The notes below the pieces were generated by a model. It did no database searches, had not been told where the DNA came from, and saw only the letters and a program-made list of their open reading frames with translations. A stretch of 51,359 nt of DNA from Saprospiraceae bacterium (lineage in GTDB: Bacteria > Bacteroidota > Bacteroidia > Chitinophagales > Saprospiraceae), in contig JANQLV010000018.1 in NCBI GenBank assembly GCA_028280415.1, forward strand, positions 1-51,359, read 5' to 3'. Position numbers and translations under genes: made by a program. Positions 1-8,604 of this stretch are shown in pieces (the first letter of the stretch is position 1; each line of letters opens with the position of its first letter).

Positions 1-62
1 TCACCCTTTCTAATCAAAAGAGTGACAATCCCGACCAATTATCTCTTTTCAATGGTTTATAA
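1..62 (+). CDS. C-terminal tail of a clamp-binding DNA repair protein, possibly DNA polymerase IV (partial)
   Basis: The window opens inside a frame read from base 3: 19 codons ending in TAA at 60-62. The tail carries QLSLF, the canonical beta-sliding-clamp binding pentapeptide, shortly after TLSNQ. Tails of this form are known from Y-family polymerase IV (whose little-finger domain often ends in a GxxLSN-like strand) and from some MutS proteins. The body of the gene lies outside the window, so the family is inference. A second frame is open from base 1 to a TAG at 88-90 but has a less protein-like composition. Confidence 0.4.
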   Translation, partial: TLSNQKSDNPDQLSLFNGL

Positions 63-114
63 TTTATTAAAAAACGTCAACCTATTTTAGGCACGGACAC
101 CGGGAAACCCAATC

Positions 115-142
115 CCTGAAACCTAAAACCTACTGCCTAATA
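115..142 (+). repeat. Degenerate heptad tandem repeat, four units of CCTNANN
   Basis: Four consecutive 7-base units (CCTGAAA, CCTAAAA, CCTACTG, CCTAATA) share CCT plus A at position 5 (position 4 is G or A). They lie in the 228-base spacer between the partial gene and the 105-aa protein. Short heptameric repeats of this type occur in spacers of Bacteroidota and cyanobacteria. No gene was found in the spacer. Confidence 0.5.
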
Positions 143-290
143 CACCAGTCGATTACTAAAATAATTGGGCTCAAGGGCAATCCATCCATCAATTAAAAAA
201 AAAGAACATAAACAAGTAGGAATGCTCTGTGTTTTCTTTATAAAGCTTGTTGTCCCGCAGGCAGGTCTTCTCAAAATTCAACTAAAGGTC

Positions 291-608
291 ATGAAACATT
301 ACGATACTTTATCACAAGCCATTAAGGCATTAAAAGAAGAAGGTTATTCAGTAGATTTTAATCTAAAAAGTGACTACTTAGAATGCAAAGCCCGAAACGT
401 TCAAATCTCAGCGGATGATTTTGTGGTAGATAAAATGTTTAGATTTGAGGGAATGTCTAACCCCGATGATTCCTCCATTCTATACGCCATATCTTCTCCT
501 AAATATAATCTTAAAGGATTATTGGTTGATGCCTATAGTATTTATGCAGACCCAATAAAAACCAATATATTAAAAAAATTGAAGTACGATCCCAATAAAT
601 TACATTGA
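291..608 (+). CDS. Conserved 105-aa protein (often labelled phosphoribosylpyrophosphate synthetase, probably wrongly)
   Basis: A small soluble acidic protein of a family widespread in Bacteroidota. The hallmarks I recognise are a start like MKHYDTLSQAI, a central RFEGMSNPDDSSILYAIS and a KGLLVDAYSIYAD segment near the C-terminus. Database entries often call the family phosphoribosylpyrophosphate synthetase, but the protein is far too short and lacks the PRPP-binding loop, so its function should be treated as unknown. The frame extends upstream to 165, but that part is composed like spacer sequence; the ATG at 291 matches the usual start. It stands alone, with about 230 bases of spacer on each side. 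Confidence 0.8.
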   Translation: MKHYDTLSQAIKALKEEGYSVDFNLKSDYLECKARNVQISADDFVVDKMFRFEGMSNPDDSSILYAISSPKYNLKGLLVDAYSIYADPIKTNILKKLKYDPNKLH

Positions 609-841
609 GTTTGACCGATAAATTAAGCGTCGGTATACTTGAAGGAATTGTTCATTGCTCCAATCAATGCCTGTTTTCCAATCAGCGAATTTAAAAATTA
701 GCCTTTTTCCATTTATGAAGTATTCACAGATATGAGATTATCATCAATCTGCGAAATATATACAAGCTCCTGCAAAATATATCCGAAAGTCATTTTTTGA
801 TAAGACAACTTTGTACCATCATTAACTAAAAGACAAAAAAA

Positions 842-1789
842 ATGACAATTACAAACTTAAAGAAAGGAGAAAACAAAGTTTCCTATCTGAGTGATGGTGT
901 GAAAATTTCGGCAATTGTTTTTATCCCCGAAGATTATCAGGAAGGTGAAAAAAGACCGGCTATAGTTTTTACCCGTCCTGGAAGTGGTGTAAAAGAGCAA
1001 ACCGCAGGTTTATATGCTAAAAAGTTTAGCGAACAGGGATTTGTTACTTTAGCTTTTGACTCAAAAGGATTTGGCGAAAGTGAAGGGCCCTCTTGCTGGG
1101 AGAATCCTTATTCTATTATCGAAGACACGAAAAATTCTGTAAGTTTTATCGGTACGCTACCACAAGTAGATAAAGCGCAATTATTCAATATTGGCATTTG
1201 CATGGGAGCTGGTTATGCCGGTTTTGCAACCGCACTGGATGCCAGAATTAAGGCATATGCTATGATATCTCCGGATATAGGAGAATATTACGATTGGCGA
1301 GAATCATTTGGAGGCGCAGCCAATGTAAGGAAATACGGGCTGGCTCTGTTTTCGCAAGCCCGTCAAAAACTATTTGAAACAGGAGAAAGCACCTATAATC
1401 AAATGGTTCCGGAAACGGAGGAAGATATGAACAGGCCCGGAGTTGCGGATAGCCAAATTCAGGCAAGAGCATATTATCTGAATGATAAATCAGGAGGTGC
1501 GGTCGCCAATTGGAAAAATGCACTCAATATGAGCGGTATTGAAAACATTCTTGGAATGACCGTCTTTCAGGTTATCGATTTGCTTGAAGGTGTACCCTAT
1601 TTTTTGGCTATCGGCACCGAGGCTTATGGATATAAGCATGCGACCAGGTTTTATGATGAGGTGAATGCACCAAAAGATAAACTGGTTCTCGAAGGCGTCA
1701 ACCATTTTGACATGTACTGGAAACCCGAATATGTGAATCCGGTTACGAAGAATATCATTGCATTTTTCGATATGCATAAATCAGAGTAG
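842..1789 (+). CDS. Alpha/beta hydrolase with a cysteine nucleophile elbow (YcjY/dienelactone hydrolase-like)
   Basis: A 315-aa cytoplasmic alpha/beta hydrolase with no signal peptide. The N-terminal strands include IVFTRPGSG (oxyanion region) and TLAFDSKGFGESEG. The nucleophile elbow is GICMGAGY with Cys120 where serine is usual, as in YcjY-like and dienelactone hydrolase-like proteins. The probable catalytic His is His288 in GVNHFDMYW. The acid is less clear: in the strand before helix E the sequence reads FLAIGTEAYG, so Glu may replace Asp. The substrate is unknown. An AraC regulator follows 292 bases downstream on the same strand and may control it. Confidence 0.8.
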   Translation: MTITNLKKGENKVSYLSDGVKISAIVFIPEDYQEGEKRPAIVFTRPGSGVKEQTAGLYAKKFSEQGFVTLAFDSKGFGESEGPSCWENPYSIIEDTKNSVSFIGTLPQVDKAQLFNIGICMGAGYAGFATALDARIKAYAMISPDIGEYYDWRESFGGAANVRKYGLALFSQARQKLFETGESTYNQMVPETEEDMNRPGVADSQIQARAYYLNDKSGGAVANWKNALNMSGIENILGMTVFQVIDLLEGVPYFLAIGTEAYGYKHATRFYDEVNAPKDKLVLEGVNHFDMYWKPEYVNPVTKNIIAFFDMHKSE

Positions 1790-1840
1790 AAAACCTCGAA
1801 TACTTGCTCCATTTGGAGCCTGTCCAAAAGCTAGGTTTTC
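1789..1840 (+). terminator. Two-tier hairpin after the hydrolase, probable terminator
   Basis: The outer arms GAAAACCT (1789-1796) and AGGTTTTC (1833-1840) pair perfectly. An inner hairpin is GCTCC-ATTT-GGAGC (1806-1819). The outer 5' arm begins at the last base of the hydrolase stop codon. T-rich sequence follows, but there is no clean T-run, so termination efficiency is uncertain. Confidence 0.4.
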
Positions 1841-2081
1841 GATTCTTAAGACTTATTTTGATTTGCATTAAAATAAAAACAGAGAACGGGTTTGAGCTGC
1901 CATAAGCCAGGAAGTTCAGGCCTGTTCATGTAATTATCATCCTCATAAACAACAAAAAAGAAAGCTTAGAAGATTCTTTGATGTTTCGGACCGTAATTCT
2001 AACAATAATTGGCGATCATTGATTATTTTTCAAAAAAGTGAACGGATATCTATCATGAAGCAAGCATTTAGACTATAGAAT

Positions 2082-2993
2082 ATGAAGAAAAAGATTTATC
2101 AAATCAAATCCGTAGCCCAGGCACATCAAATGCTGAATTTGCCAAAACCACTGCATCCCCTGATTTCAATCCTTCACCATGCCGAGCTTCAGTTAAATAC
2201 GGATTTCGAAAATGAAACTTTTACAATGGATCTATACCTGATTGGATTGAAAGACGGGGAGTTGGGTTCATTTCTGTATGGACGAAATTCTTACGATTAC
2301 GATTGCGGTACAATGCTATTTATTAGTCCCAATCAGGTCTTTTCTCCACAGAATTTACAAATTTCAAATGACAGCAAAGGCTGGACGATTCTATTCCACC
2401 CCGATCTTATCCGCAAATCCAAACTGGGGCAAACTATTGGCCAATACACCTATTTCTCGTATGAATCCCATGAGGCGCTGCACATTTCAGAATCAGAAAA
2501 ACAGTTTATTACACAGCTGGCAAAAACGATAGAAATAGAATACAGCCAAAATATCGATAGGCATACACAGGAGTTGATTATTATTAATATCGAGTCCATA
2601 TTGAAATATTGTAAAAGATATTATGATCGGCAGTTTTATACCCGAACAAACCTTAACAAAGACTTTATTATAAGATTTGAACAATACCTCAAGGATTATT
2701 TTACTTCAGACCAGTTAACTTTAAAAGGTATCCCGACTGTTCAGCAATGTGGAGCAGCCCTTGCTATGTCAGGACATTATTTAAGTGATCTTCTCAAAAG
2801 CGAAACGGGAAAAAGTGCTAAAGAATACATTGATCTTAAATTAGTTGAAAAAGCCAAAAACAGATTGCTGAATACAGATTATTCTATCAGCGAGATTGTT
2901 TATGATTTAGGTTTTGAATATCCCAATCATTTCAGCAAATTGTTTAAATCGAAAACGGGGCTGAGCCCGAGTGAATACAGGAACTTGAATTGA
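2082..2993 (+). CDS. AraC family transcriptional regulator
   Basis: A 303-aa protein with an N-terminal cupin-like sensing domain (about residues 30-150, including a TMLFISPNQVFSP segment) and a C-terminal two-HTH AraC domain from about residue 205. The second HTH is clear: SISEIVYDLGFEYPNHFSK, then LFKSKTGLSPSEYR. This is the layout of the Bacteroidota AraC family that binds a small molecule in the N-domain. The ligand is unknown. The nearest candidate target is the alpha/beta hydrolase upstream on the same strand. Confidence 0.9.
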   Translation: MKKKIYQIKSVAQAHQMLNLPKPLHPLISILHHAELQLNTDFENETFTMDLYLIGLKDGELGSFLYGRNSYDYDCGTMLFISPNQVFSPQNLQISNDSKGWTILFHPDLIRKSKLGQTIGQYTYFSYESHEALHISESEKQFITQLAKTIEIEYSQNIDRHTQELIIINIESILKYCKRYYDRQFYTRTNLNKDFIIRFEQYLKDYFTSDQLTLKGIPTVQQCGAALAMSGHYLSDLLKSETGKSAKEYIDLKLVEKAKNRLLNTDYSISEIVYDLGFEYPNHFSKLFKSKTGLSPSEYRNLN

Positions 2994-3180
2994 GCACGTA
3001 ATTGCTATGTAAATGCAAGGTTTATTAAACAATCGTTTTTGAAAATAAATGAGCAAGCCATTGTCTTTTTATAAGTATTTTTTTGGAAGTTAAAAAGCTT
3101 TTTTGATATTGGATCTCTGAAAAAGTAATAGCTATTTTCAGGAATACTATACATAAGAGCTATTCTTCTAATTACAGACG

Positions 3181-4026
3181 ATGAACAGAATTTTATTTAG
3201 ATCACTCCCTTTCTTATTAGTGCTTTTCTTTTCGTGTAGAAAAGACACTCCCCCGGAACCACCCATCAGTCCGGAAATAAGAACTTATCTACACCTCTCC
3301 CATACCAGAACCAATACGAATCCTTCTATGGATAGCCTCGTAGAGGAAACGGACTTCAGCAGCTATGACATGTTATGGCTAGGTGGAGATTTGGCCTATT
3401 TAACATCAGAGGATGATGCGACAATGACTCATGTTGATTTAATACTCGATCTTGGAAACCCGAATACATTATGGGCCCTGGGAAACCATGATTATTCGGA
3501 TTTAGACAGAGTGGAACAATTTACGAACAGAGCAGCATTTTACACTCACCACCAAAATGGAATCACCTTCCTCGTTTTAGATACTCAAGACAGTCTTAGC
3601 AATATTGTTGGTGCTCAGAAGGCTCTCTTGGAAAGCGTTCTGGATACCTTGCAGGAATCCTCACATCTAATCATCCTGCATCATAAATTAATTTGGATGT
3701 ATGGTGATAGCTATCTGGAACCCCAAATCCCCTCTGTATCCAATGGAGGCTTGGGAAGTTGTTTTTATTGTATAAACCCAAATAACTTTTATACAGAGAT
3801 TTATCCTCAATTACTGGAAGTAAAACAAGAAGGTATAGAAGTAATTTGTATCGGTGGAGATATCGGCTTTCAGACGAATGCCTTTGAATATATTACACCG
3901 GATGGAATCCATTTTTTAGCATCAGGAATTGAGGATGGTTTAGAAGATAACCAAGCCTTGTTGTTTTCTCATGATATCAATAATAAAACATTAACCTGGG
4001 AGTATCGCTTAATCTCCGATCTCTAA
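3181..4026 (+). CDS. Lipoprotein metallophosphoesterase (calcineurin-like fold) with altered first metal motif
   Basis: A 281-aa protein. A hydrophobic N-terminus ends in FFSC (Cys19), a weak lipobox, so it is probably exported and lipid-anchored. The calcineurin-like fold is shown by GGD (residues 68-70), GNHD (101-104), a DTQD segment, HH in IILHHKL and a late GGDIG. The first DxH motif is changed: the sequence reads HLSH with Leu39 in place of Asp, although His41 is kept. The GHxH motif is also not canonical. It may be a diverged subfamily with one metal site altered. The substrate is unknown. It stands alone between an AraC regulator and a TonB-C protein. Confidence 0.7.
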   Translation: MNRILFRSLPFLLVLFFSCRKDTPPEPPISPEIRTYLHLSHTRTNTNPSMDSLVEETDFSSYDMLWLGGDLAYLTSEDDATMTHVDLILDLGNPNTLWALGNHDYSDLDRVEQFTNRAAFYTHHQNGITFLVLDTQDSLSNIVGAQKALLESVLDTLQESSHLIILHHKLIWMYGDSYLEPQIPSVSNGGLGSCFYCINPNNFYTEIYPQLLEVKQEGIEVICIGGDIGFQTNAFEYITPDGIHFLASGIEDGLEDNQALLFSHDINNKTLTWEYRLISDL

Positions 4027-4121
4027 AGTCAAATAGCCGCAGCCTCATGCAAAGCGATTCCCTTCCAAGAAAAATAAACCGCAAATAATCTACTTCTTAG
4101 AACTTTATTAGCAATTTGTAT

Positions 4122-4129
4122 TAATTTTG
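4122..4129 (+). promoter_or_regulatory. Candidate -7 promoter box TAATTTTG
   Basis: A perfect match to the Bacteroidota -7 consensus TAnnTTTG, about 112 bases before the ATG at 4241. The -33 region (TTAG near 4097) is a weak match. The predicted leader holds an inverted repeat ACTCAA/TTGAGT around 4154-4178. Confidence 0.4.
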
Positions 4130-4240
4130 TCGATGGTTGGGATATTACTCAACACAACACATACCTTGAGTTGAAAGCACACCTGACATTTTGTAAATCT
4201 ATATTAGTTTTAAATGACTAATTCTAATTCAAGAACTAAA

Positions 4241-5137
4241 ATGAAGTTCCTACATACCCTCTTGCTAGTCATACTATTGCCGCTGATCGGCCTTTCACAA
4301 AAGTATGCCTCCAGATACAAAAGTCAGTTAGAACCCAATTCTACTTTGATTAGTAGCGGTGTAAATTTTACCATCGAAAAATTAAGCAATGGCAGCTATT
4401 TGTATAAAACCTATTATACGGAGAACAAGCAAATCACCAAAATTGCTACTTTTAAAACGAATCGCTTTCAGATAAAACATGGTAAATACCAAGAGTATTA
4501 CGATGATGGGACTTTAGTCAAAAGTGGTCAGTATGTGGATAATAAAAAAAGCGGGGAATGGATCGAAAGTGGCTGGTCCGGGCAATATCAGAAGGGCAAA
4601 AAAACCGGAAAGTGGATAAAAAAACAGCTTATCAACGATTCGTTCGTGACCCGAAAAATTGAAAACTATCAGGAAGGCAATTTGCATGGAACGACTATAA
4701 TGTATGACAGTCTTGGCCTGGTATCCCGGGAACATGTATACGAACAAGGCGTGTTGATATCCGGCACTACAGATGGTACTCAGGAATTCATGGTGGTTGA
4801 ACAAATGCCGAGGTTTCCCGGTTGTGAAGACTTGTATTCCAAGGATAAGGATTTAAAGGAATGTGCGGATAAAGCTTTGCTTCAATATATTTATAGCAAT
4901 GTAAAATACCCTAAGAAAGCCATTCGCCAGAGTGCCCAGGGAGAAGCTTTAATATCCTTTGTCATCAACAAGGATGGTTCGGTCAGTCAGATAAAAGTGC
5001 TGCGGGGAATCACTAAAGAAATTGCCAAAGAATGTGTCCGCTTAATCAGTAAAATGCCCAGGTGGAGACCCGGGATGATTGATAATAAGCCCGTCAAGGT
5101 ACAATACAATTTACCAGTTAATTTTAGATTGCAGTAA
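4241..5137 (+). CDS. Secreted protein with MORN-like repeats and a TonB C-terminal domain
   Basis: From the ATG at 4241 the protein is 298 aa with a classical signal peptide (MKFLHTLLLVILLPLIGLSQ). An in-frame ATG at 4214 would add nine polar residues before the signal and is less likely. The middle has YwqK/MORN-type repeats (GKYQEYYDDGTLVKSGQY, KKSGEWIESG, GKKTGKWIKK). The C-terminal 100 residues form a TonB_C domain (YPKKAIRQSAQGEALISF, then a late MPRWRPGMIDNKPVKVQYN). Stand-alone periplasmic TonB_C proteins are common in Bacteroidota; their role is poorly known. It has no obvious operon partner. Confidence 0.8.
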   Translation: MKFLHTLLLVILLPLIGLSQKYASRYKSQLEPNSTLISSGVNFTIEKLSNGSYLYKTYYTENKQITKIATFKTNRFQIKHGKYQEYYDDGTLVKSGQYVDNKKSGEWIESGWSGQYQKGKKTGKWIKKQLINDSFVTRKIENYQEGNLHGTTIMYDSLGLVSREHVYEQGVLISGTTDGTQEFMVVEQMPRFPGCEDLYSKDKDLKECADKALLQYIYSNVKYPKKAIRQSAQGEALISFVINKDGSVSQIKVLRGITKEIAKECVRLISKMPRWRPGMIDNKPVKVQYNLPVNFRLQ

Positions 5138-5419
5138 GCTCGCTTTCAATGGATAATGGTCCAGTGCGCTCTATCTATCCGACACTTCCCTAAACGGCTA
5201 CTCTCCTATTTCATACCGCAATGCTAACATTTGAATAATGCCTTTGACCGGGTTTTATCTTTCCAGATTTTCTTTGATGGATTCAGGAAATTTTTTGTAT
5301 GAAAATAATAGCAAAAATCATCTCTATAATTGCTGTTCATCAATGCAAAGACCAGCCTCACTATTTAGTTTTACAAGCGTAAACCAGTTCACCCTCATCA
5401 CAAGTAAGAAAAGGCTATC

Positions 5420-5944
5420 ATGAAAAACAAAAAAGCACTAATTTTCAAAACCCTTATTGCCATCCTGGTACTTCTTTTTGCATTCGGAACCTGGTATAAT
5501 TATACCTATAAAATGGAAAAAGCCAAGCAAATGGAGATTAATCCAGCGGATACTCCAAACAAACTGTTGATCGCTACCCAGGGAAGTGTCTATAAAGACT
5601 CCATGCTCCAGAGATTAATCAATCATTTCGAACCCCAAAAAATATTCATCAAGGTAATTGATGTTTCAGATTTAAAAGAAATCAAAATCAGTGAATGGAC
5701 CGCAATTTGCCTGATGCACACCTGGGAAATGTGGAAACCGCCACTAGCTGTTGAAGAGTTTGTAAAGCGCCATCCCGCACCGAAAAATCTTGCTGTTGTG
5801 ACGACCTCAGGAGACAGTACTTATAAAATGGAAGAGGTCGATGCTATAACCGGAGCTTCTGTTATTGAAAACATCGATGCAGATAGCCGACAGCTCATTA
5901 ACCAAATTGAACGCATTTTACAACAAAACAGTAAAACGATTTGA
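5420..5944 (+). CDS. Membrane-anchored flavodoxin-fold-like protein
   Basis: A 174-aa protein with one N-terminal transmembrane helix (about residues 8-27) and a periplasmic or surface domain. After the anchor, KLLIATQGSVYKDSM resembles the phosphate-binding loop of flavodoxin-like proteins. Later blocks are WTAICLMHTWEMWKPP and NLAVVTTSGD...DAITGAS, consistent with alternating beta/alpha units of a flavodoxin-like fold. I cannot confirm FMN binding. The DinB-like gene starts 28 bases downstream and a Crp/Fnr gene follows that, so the three may be co-transcribed. Confidence 0.55.
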   Translation: MKNKKALIFKTLIAILVLLFAFGTWYNYTYKMEKAKQMEINPADTPNKLLIATQGSVYKDSMLQRLINHFEPQKIFIKVIDVSDLKEIKISEWTAICLMHTWEMWKPPLAVEEFVKRHPAPKNLAVVTTSGDSTYKMEEVDAITGASVIENIDADSRQLINQIERILQQNSKTI

Positions 5945-5972
5945 GGCGGTAGTTTGTTATTTGAATAAAACC

Positions 5973-6443
5973 ATGCACTCATTTCTCCTGAATAATCTTT
6001 CTGAACAATTTGATTTTTTAGAGATCCAGCTTACAAAGCTGGATCAAAGCGCTCTGATTAAACGCTTCAATCCCAACAAATGGTCGATTCACGAGAATCT
6101 GGCACATCTGGGAAGGTATCAGCAAGTATTTCGCAAAAGGATAAGCAGTATTTTAAAAGAAAATAATCCTCAACTTGCAAGATATGTTTCTGAAAAAGAT
6201 CCCGGCTTTAATCACTGGGTAAATTTGCCTCCCCGGGAAGTTCTCAAAAGGATTAAGGCAGATCGGGATTTGATGATTAACGATTTTTCGAAAATGAATC
6301 CTGATGCATTGCAACGAAGGGCTATCCATCCCAGGCTGGGCTCATTGACTGCATTGAACTGGCTGGAGTTTTTTCTTTTACATGAAAATCACCACATTTA
6401 TACTATTTTCAAATTAATTCATGAAAATCGCTTAGTTCTATAG
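5973..6443 (+). CDS. DinB superfamily four-helix-bundle protein (first of three nearby)
   Basis: A 156-aa protein using the ATG at 5973; the frame is open upstream but overlaps the previous gene. The DinB_2 pattern is visible: NKWSIHENLAHLGRYQQVF, with the first metal-ligand-like His in HENLAHL, and ALNWLEFFLLHENHHIYTI, with the C-terminal HExxHxxT-like His pair. Proteins of this fold include bacillithiol- and mycothiol-dependent transferases and hydrolases; the substrate here is unknown. It lies 28 bases after the flavodoxin-like gene and 15 bases before the Crp/Fnr gene, suggesting one transcript. Confidence 0.8.
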   Translation: MHSFLLNNLSEQFDFLEIQLTKLDQSALIKRFNPNKWSIHENLAHLGRYQQVFRKRISSILKENNPQLARYVSEKDPGFNHWVNLPPREVLKRIKADRDLMINDFSKMNPDALQRRAIHPRLGSLTALNWLEFFLLHENHHIYTIFKLIHENRLVL

Positions 6444-6458
6444 TTTATCAGAAAGACT

Positions 6459-7028
6459 ATGTTTGATATAAAAGACTATTTGACCAATATATACAGGATC
6501 GAAGACCAAATACTGGAAGAGTATATATCCTGTTGGACAACTTATAATATTCCCAAAAAGACTATAATGACCGCACCGGGTGAAACCGAGCGTTTCTTTT
6601 ATTTTGTTAGAAAAGGTATTCAAAAATCCTATTTCCAGAATGAGGGCAAACAGCATGTTATCGCTTTTGCCTATGCTCCTTCCTTTAGTGGGATTCCCGA
6701 ATCTTTTTTTACGCAAACGCCTTCCAAATATTTTTTGGAAACGATTACGGACAGTACCTTTCTGCGTATCTCTTTCGAGAAACATCAGGAATTGATGAAA
6801 AAGCATCGCCCCATTGAAACGCTCTTTCGAAAAGCTACCGAACAATTTCTGATGGGCATGATCCAAAGGCACCACGAATTAATGGCTTTCGATATAGAGA
6901 CACGTTTCAAAATATTTGTAAAAAGAAGTCCTCATTTACTCAATATGGTTGCGCAGAAAGACCTGGCCTCTTACCTACGCATGGATTCCACCAATTTTAG
7001 TAAATTGATGAATAATGTCCGGATTTGA
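6459..7028 (+). CDS. Crp/Fnr family transcriptional regulator
   Basis: A 189-aa protein with an N-terminal cyclic-nucleotide-binding-like beta-barrel (FFYFVRKGIQKSYFQNEGK, FAYAPSFSGIPESFF) and a C-terminal helix-turn-helix (MVAQKDLASYLRMDSTNFSKL) that ends directly after the recognition helix, as in many short Bacteroidota Crp/Fnr proteins. There are no clustered cysteines for an iron-sulfur centre, so it is not an Fnr-type oxygen sensor. Its effector is unknown. It sits between two DinB-like genes and is a natural candidate regulator of them. Confidence 0.85.
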   Translation: MFDIKDYLTNIYRIEDQILEEYISCWTTYNIPKKTIMTAPGETERFFYFVRKGIQKSYFQNEGKQHVIAFAYAPSFSGIPESFFTQTPSKYFLETITDSTFLRISFEKHQELMKKHRPIETLFRKATEQFLMGMIQRHHELMAFDIETRFKIFVKRSPHLLNMVAQKDLASYLRMDSTNFSKLMNNVRI

Positions 7029-7109
7029 TTTCTTGGTATAAACCAAGAATCAAATAATCCGAAATGATCATTTTTGCATTTTATTTGAGCGTTAAATCCT
7101 GATAAATAA

Positions 7110-7649
7110 ATGGATCATTGGCATAACCAGATCAGTGAGATTACAGCACGTTTCCAAAAACACTTTGGGAATTTAGATACGGGAGCCTTAAACTGGAAGC
7201 CCAATCCGGATACCTGGAGCATTGCACAGAATATCGACCACCTGATTTTAATCAATCAGTCTTATTTTCCGATAATTTCAAAATTGAAGTCAGGTACATA
7301 CAAATTGCCATTTACTGCCAGGTTTGGCTTCATCGTTTCTTTTCTGGGAAAAACAGTTCTCAATTCAGTCCAGCCGGACCGCAAGAAAAAAATCAAGACC
7401 TTTTCTATCTGGGCACCCTCGGAAAGCAATTTACCTGCTGATATCCTGGATCAATTTGTACAACATCAACAACTTTTAAAAAAACAAATCAGCGCTTCGG
7501 CTCAATTGCTGGATAAAGGAGCAATTCTTTCCTCCCCTGCAAATAAGTATATCGTTTATAAACTGGAAACGGCATTTGATATCATTGTAGCACATGAGCA
7601 ACGCCATTTCGAACAGGCAAAAGAAGTGTTATCACTAATGAAAATTTAG
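7110..7649 (+). CDS. DinB superfamily protein (second of three nearby)
   Basis: A 179-aa protein of the DinB_2 group. The N-terminal block is WKPNPDTWSIAQNIDHLILI, where His in NIDHL is the first expected metal ligand. The C-terminal block is FDIIVAHEQRHFEQAKEVL, with the HEQRH pair supplying the other ligands. All three histidines typical of metal-binding DinB proteins are present. The substrate is unknown. The gene starts 81 bases after the Crp/Fnr gene and is followed by a palindrome that overlaps its stop codon. Confidence 0.85.
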   Translation: MDHWHNQISEITARFQKHFGNLDTGALNWKPNPDTWSIAQNIDHLILINQSYFPIISKLKSGTYKLPFTARFGFIVSFLGKTVLNSVQPDRKKKIKTFSIWAPSESNLPADILDQFVQHQQLLKKQISASAQLLDKGAILSSPANKYIVYKLETAFDIIVAHEQRHFEQAKEVLSLMKI

Positions 7650-7680
7650 CTTTATAAAGCTATACCCTAGTCTCTAGTCT
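7647..7680 (+). repeat. 16-bp palindrome overlapping a stop codon, then two heptads CTAGTCT
   Basis: TAGCTTTATAAAGCTA (7647-7662) is a perfect palindrome that starts at the TAG stop of the second DinB-like gene. It is followed by CTAGTCT twice in tandem (7667-7680). The palindrome has no T-run, so it is not a convincing terminator. Confidence 0.45.
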
Positions 7681-7729
7681 CCTTCAAGTATTTTCAAAAT
7701 AGCGCTCAAGAACTCGAAACAATTCATTA

Positions 7730-7748
7730 TTTTGCAAAGCCTGCAAAA
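7730..7748 (+). promoter_or_regulatory. Inverted repeat TTTTGCA-N5-TGCAAAA upstream of the SIMPL-like gene
   Basis: The perfect 7-base arms lie at 7730-7736 and 7742-7748, 28 bases before the ATG at 7777. The position fits an operator or a small leader hairpin; nothing here says which. Confidence 0.35.
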
Positions 7749-7776
7749 CACAGTTATCCTTAACAACAAATAGCTT

Positions 7777-8469
7777 ATGAAAATGCTTTTAAGAAAACAT
7801 TTATTGCTCATTCTTCTTCTTTTTCCTCTTTGCAATTTTGCTCAAAAAACAGTCGAAGTTATAGTGGAGGATACCATCCAAATGACTGCGAATAAGTTTA
7901 ATTACATGGTCTACCTTGTGAATCCAGAAGAAATTCATATTTCTGCTACAGCCATGAATTCAAAAGCAAACAATCTCGAAGCAGAACAACTGATCACATT
8001 AATCAAGTCATTCAATGTATCTGAAACGTTTCAATCCGATGATTACTCCATCGTACCCGATTACTCGGATAAAATGACCATAAAATACCTCTCTTTTCAG
8101 AATAAAAAGAATTTACAAGCCTTTCATACTGCGTTAAAAGAATACGAAAATGTATATGCAAACCTGGTTAACGCAAGTTCGGATCAAGAAGAAGTTTATG
8201 AAGATCAATTAATTGATAAATTACTCTTGAAAGCAGAAAACAAAGCGAGGCTATTCGCAAAGAAACTGGGTAGTGAACTGGATCAAATTGTTGAACTTTC
8301 CGAATCGGATGATTATGAAAAAGGTAGTTCCGATCTTAACCTGGGTTTAGAGCTGGGATGGACGGCTTATTATCCTGCCTTCGGTAATTTACAGAATCTG
8401 TCATACTCTAATTCATCTGGTAAAATAATCCTATCTAAAAAACTCGTAGTGAAGTACAGACTTAAGTAA
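7777..8469 (+). CDS. Secreted SIMPL-domain (DUF541)-like protein
   Basis: A 230-aa protein with a signal peptide (hydrophobic LLLILLLFPLCNFAQ) that ends near residue 23. The mature part resembles SIMPL proteins: an N-terminal beta segment starting KTVEVIVEDTIQMTANKF and a C-terminal helix KAENKARLFAKKLGSELDQIVELSE, matching the family's AxxKAxxLAxxLGxxLGxVxxISE pattern. It ends in a KLVVKYRLK strand, also typical. SIMPL proteins are periplasmic or outer-membrane associated and their role is unclear. It lies between the second DinB-like and the DfsB-like genes but with long spacers, so it probably has its own transcript. Confidence 0.65.
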   Translation: MKMLLRKHLLLILLLFPLCNFAQKTVEVIVEDTIQMTANKFNYMVYLVNPEEIHISATAMNSKANNLEAEQLITLIKSFNVSETFQSDDYSIVPDYSDKMTIKYLSFQNKKNLQAFHTALKEYENVYANLVNASSDQEEVYEDQLIDKLLLKAENKARLFAKKLGSELDQIVELSESDDYEKGSSDLNLGLELGWTAYYPAFGNLQNLSYSNSSGKIILSKKLVVKYRLK

Positions 8470-8604
8470 AGGCAAGTATTTCTTGACAGTGGGTTTGACT
8501 TGAATATAGCAACTTCCCTCCAATGCCTGGATATTGTATTATGAAATGATAAAAATCATTCGTGGCATTAATTTTTACCTGAAGTTCTGAACATTAATTT
8601 TCTT

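Noticed and set aside
1-90. Open frame 1 from the window start to TAG at 88-90
   Set aside because: Less protein-like than frame 3, which ends with the QLSLF clamp motif.
793-813. TTTTTTG and CAACTTTG before the hydrolase as a promoter
   Set aside because: The boxes are only 6 bases apart and the second has a mismatch.
5299-5382. 27-codon frame starting MKIIAKIISIIA, with AGGAA upstream
   Set aside because: Looks like half a membrane helix but is too short, with no known family; may be a remnant.
5238-5423. 61-codon plus-strand frame before the flavodoxin-like gene
   Set aside because: No homology-like motif; composition like spacer and overlaps the next start.
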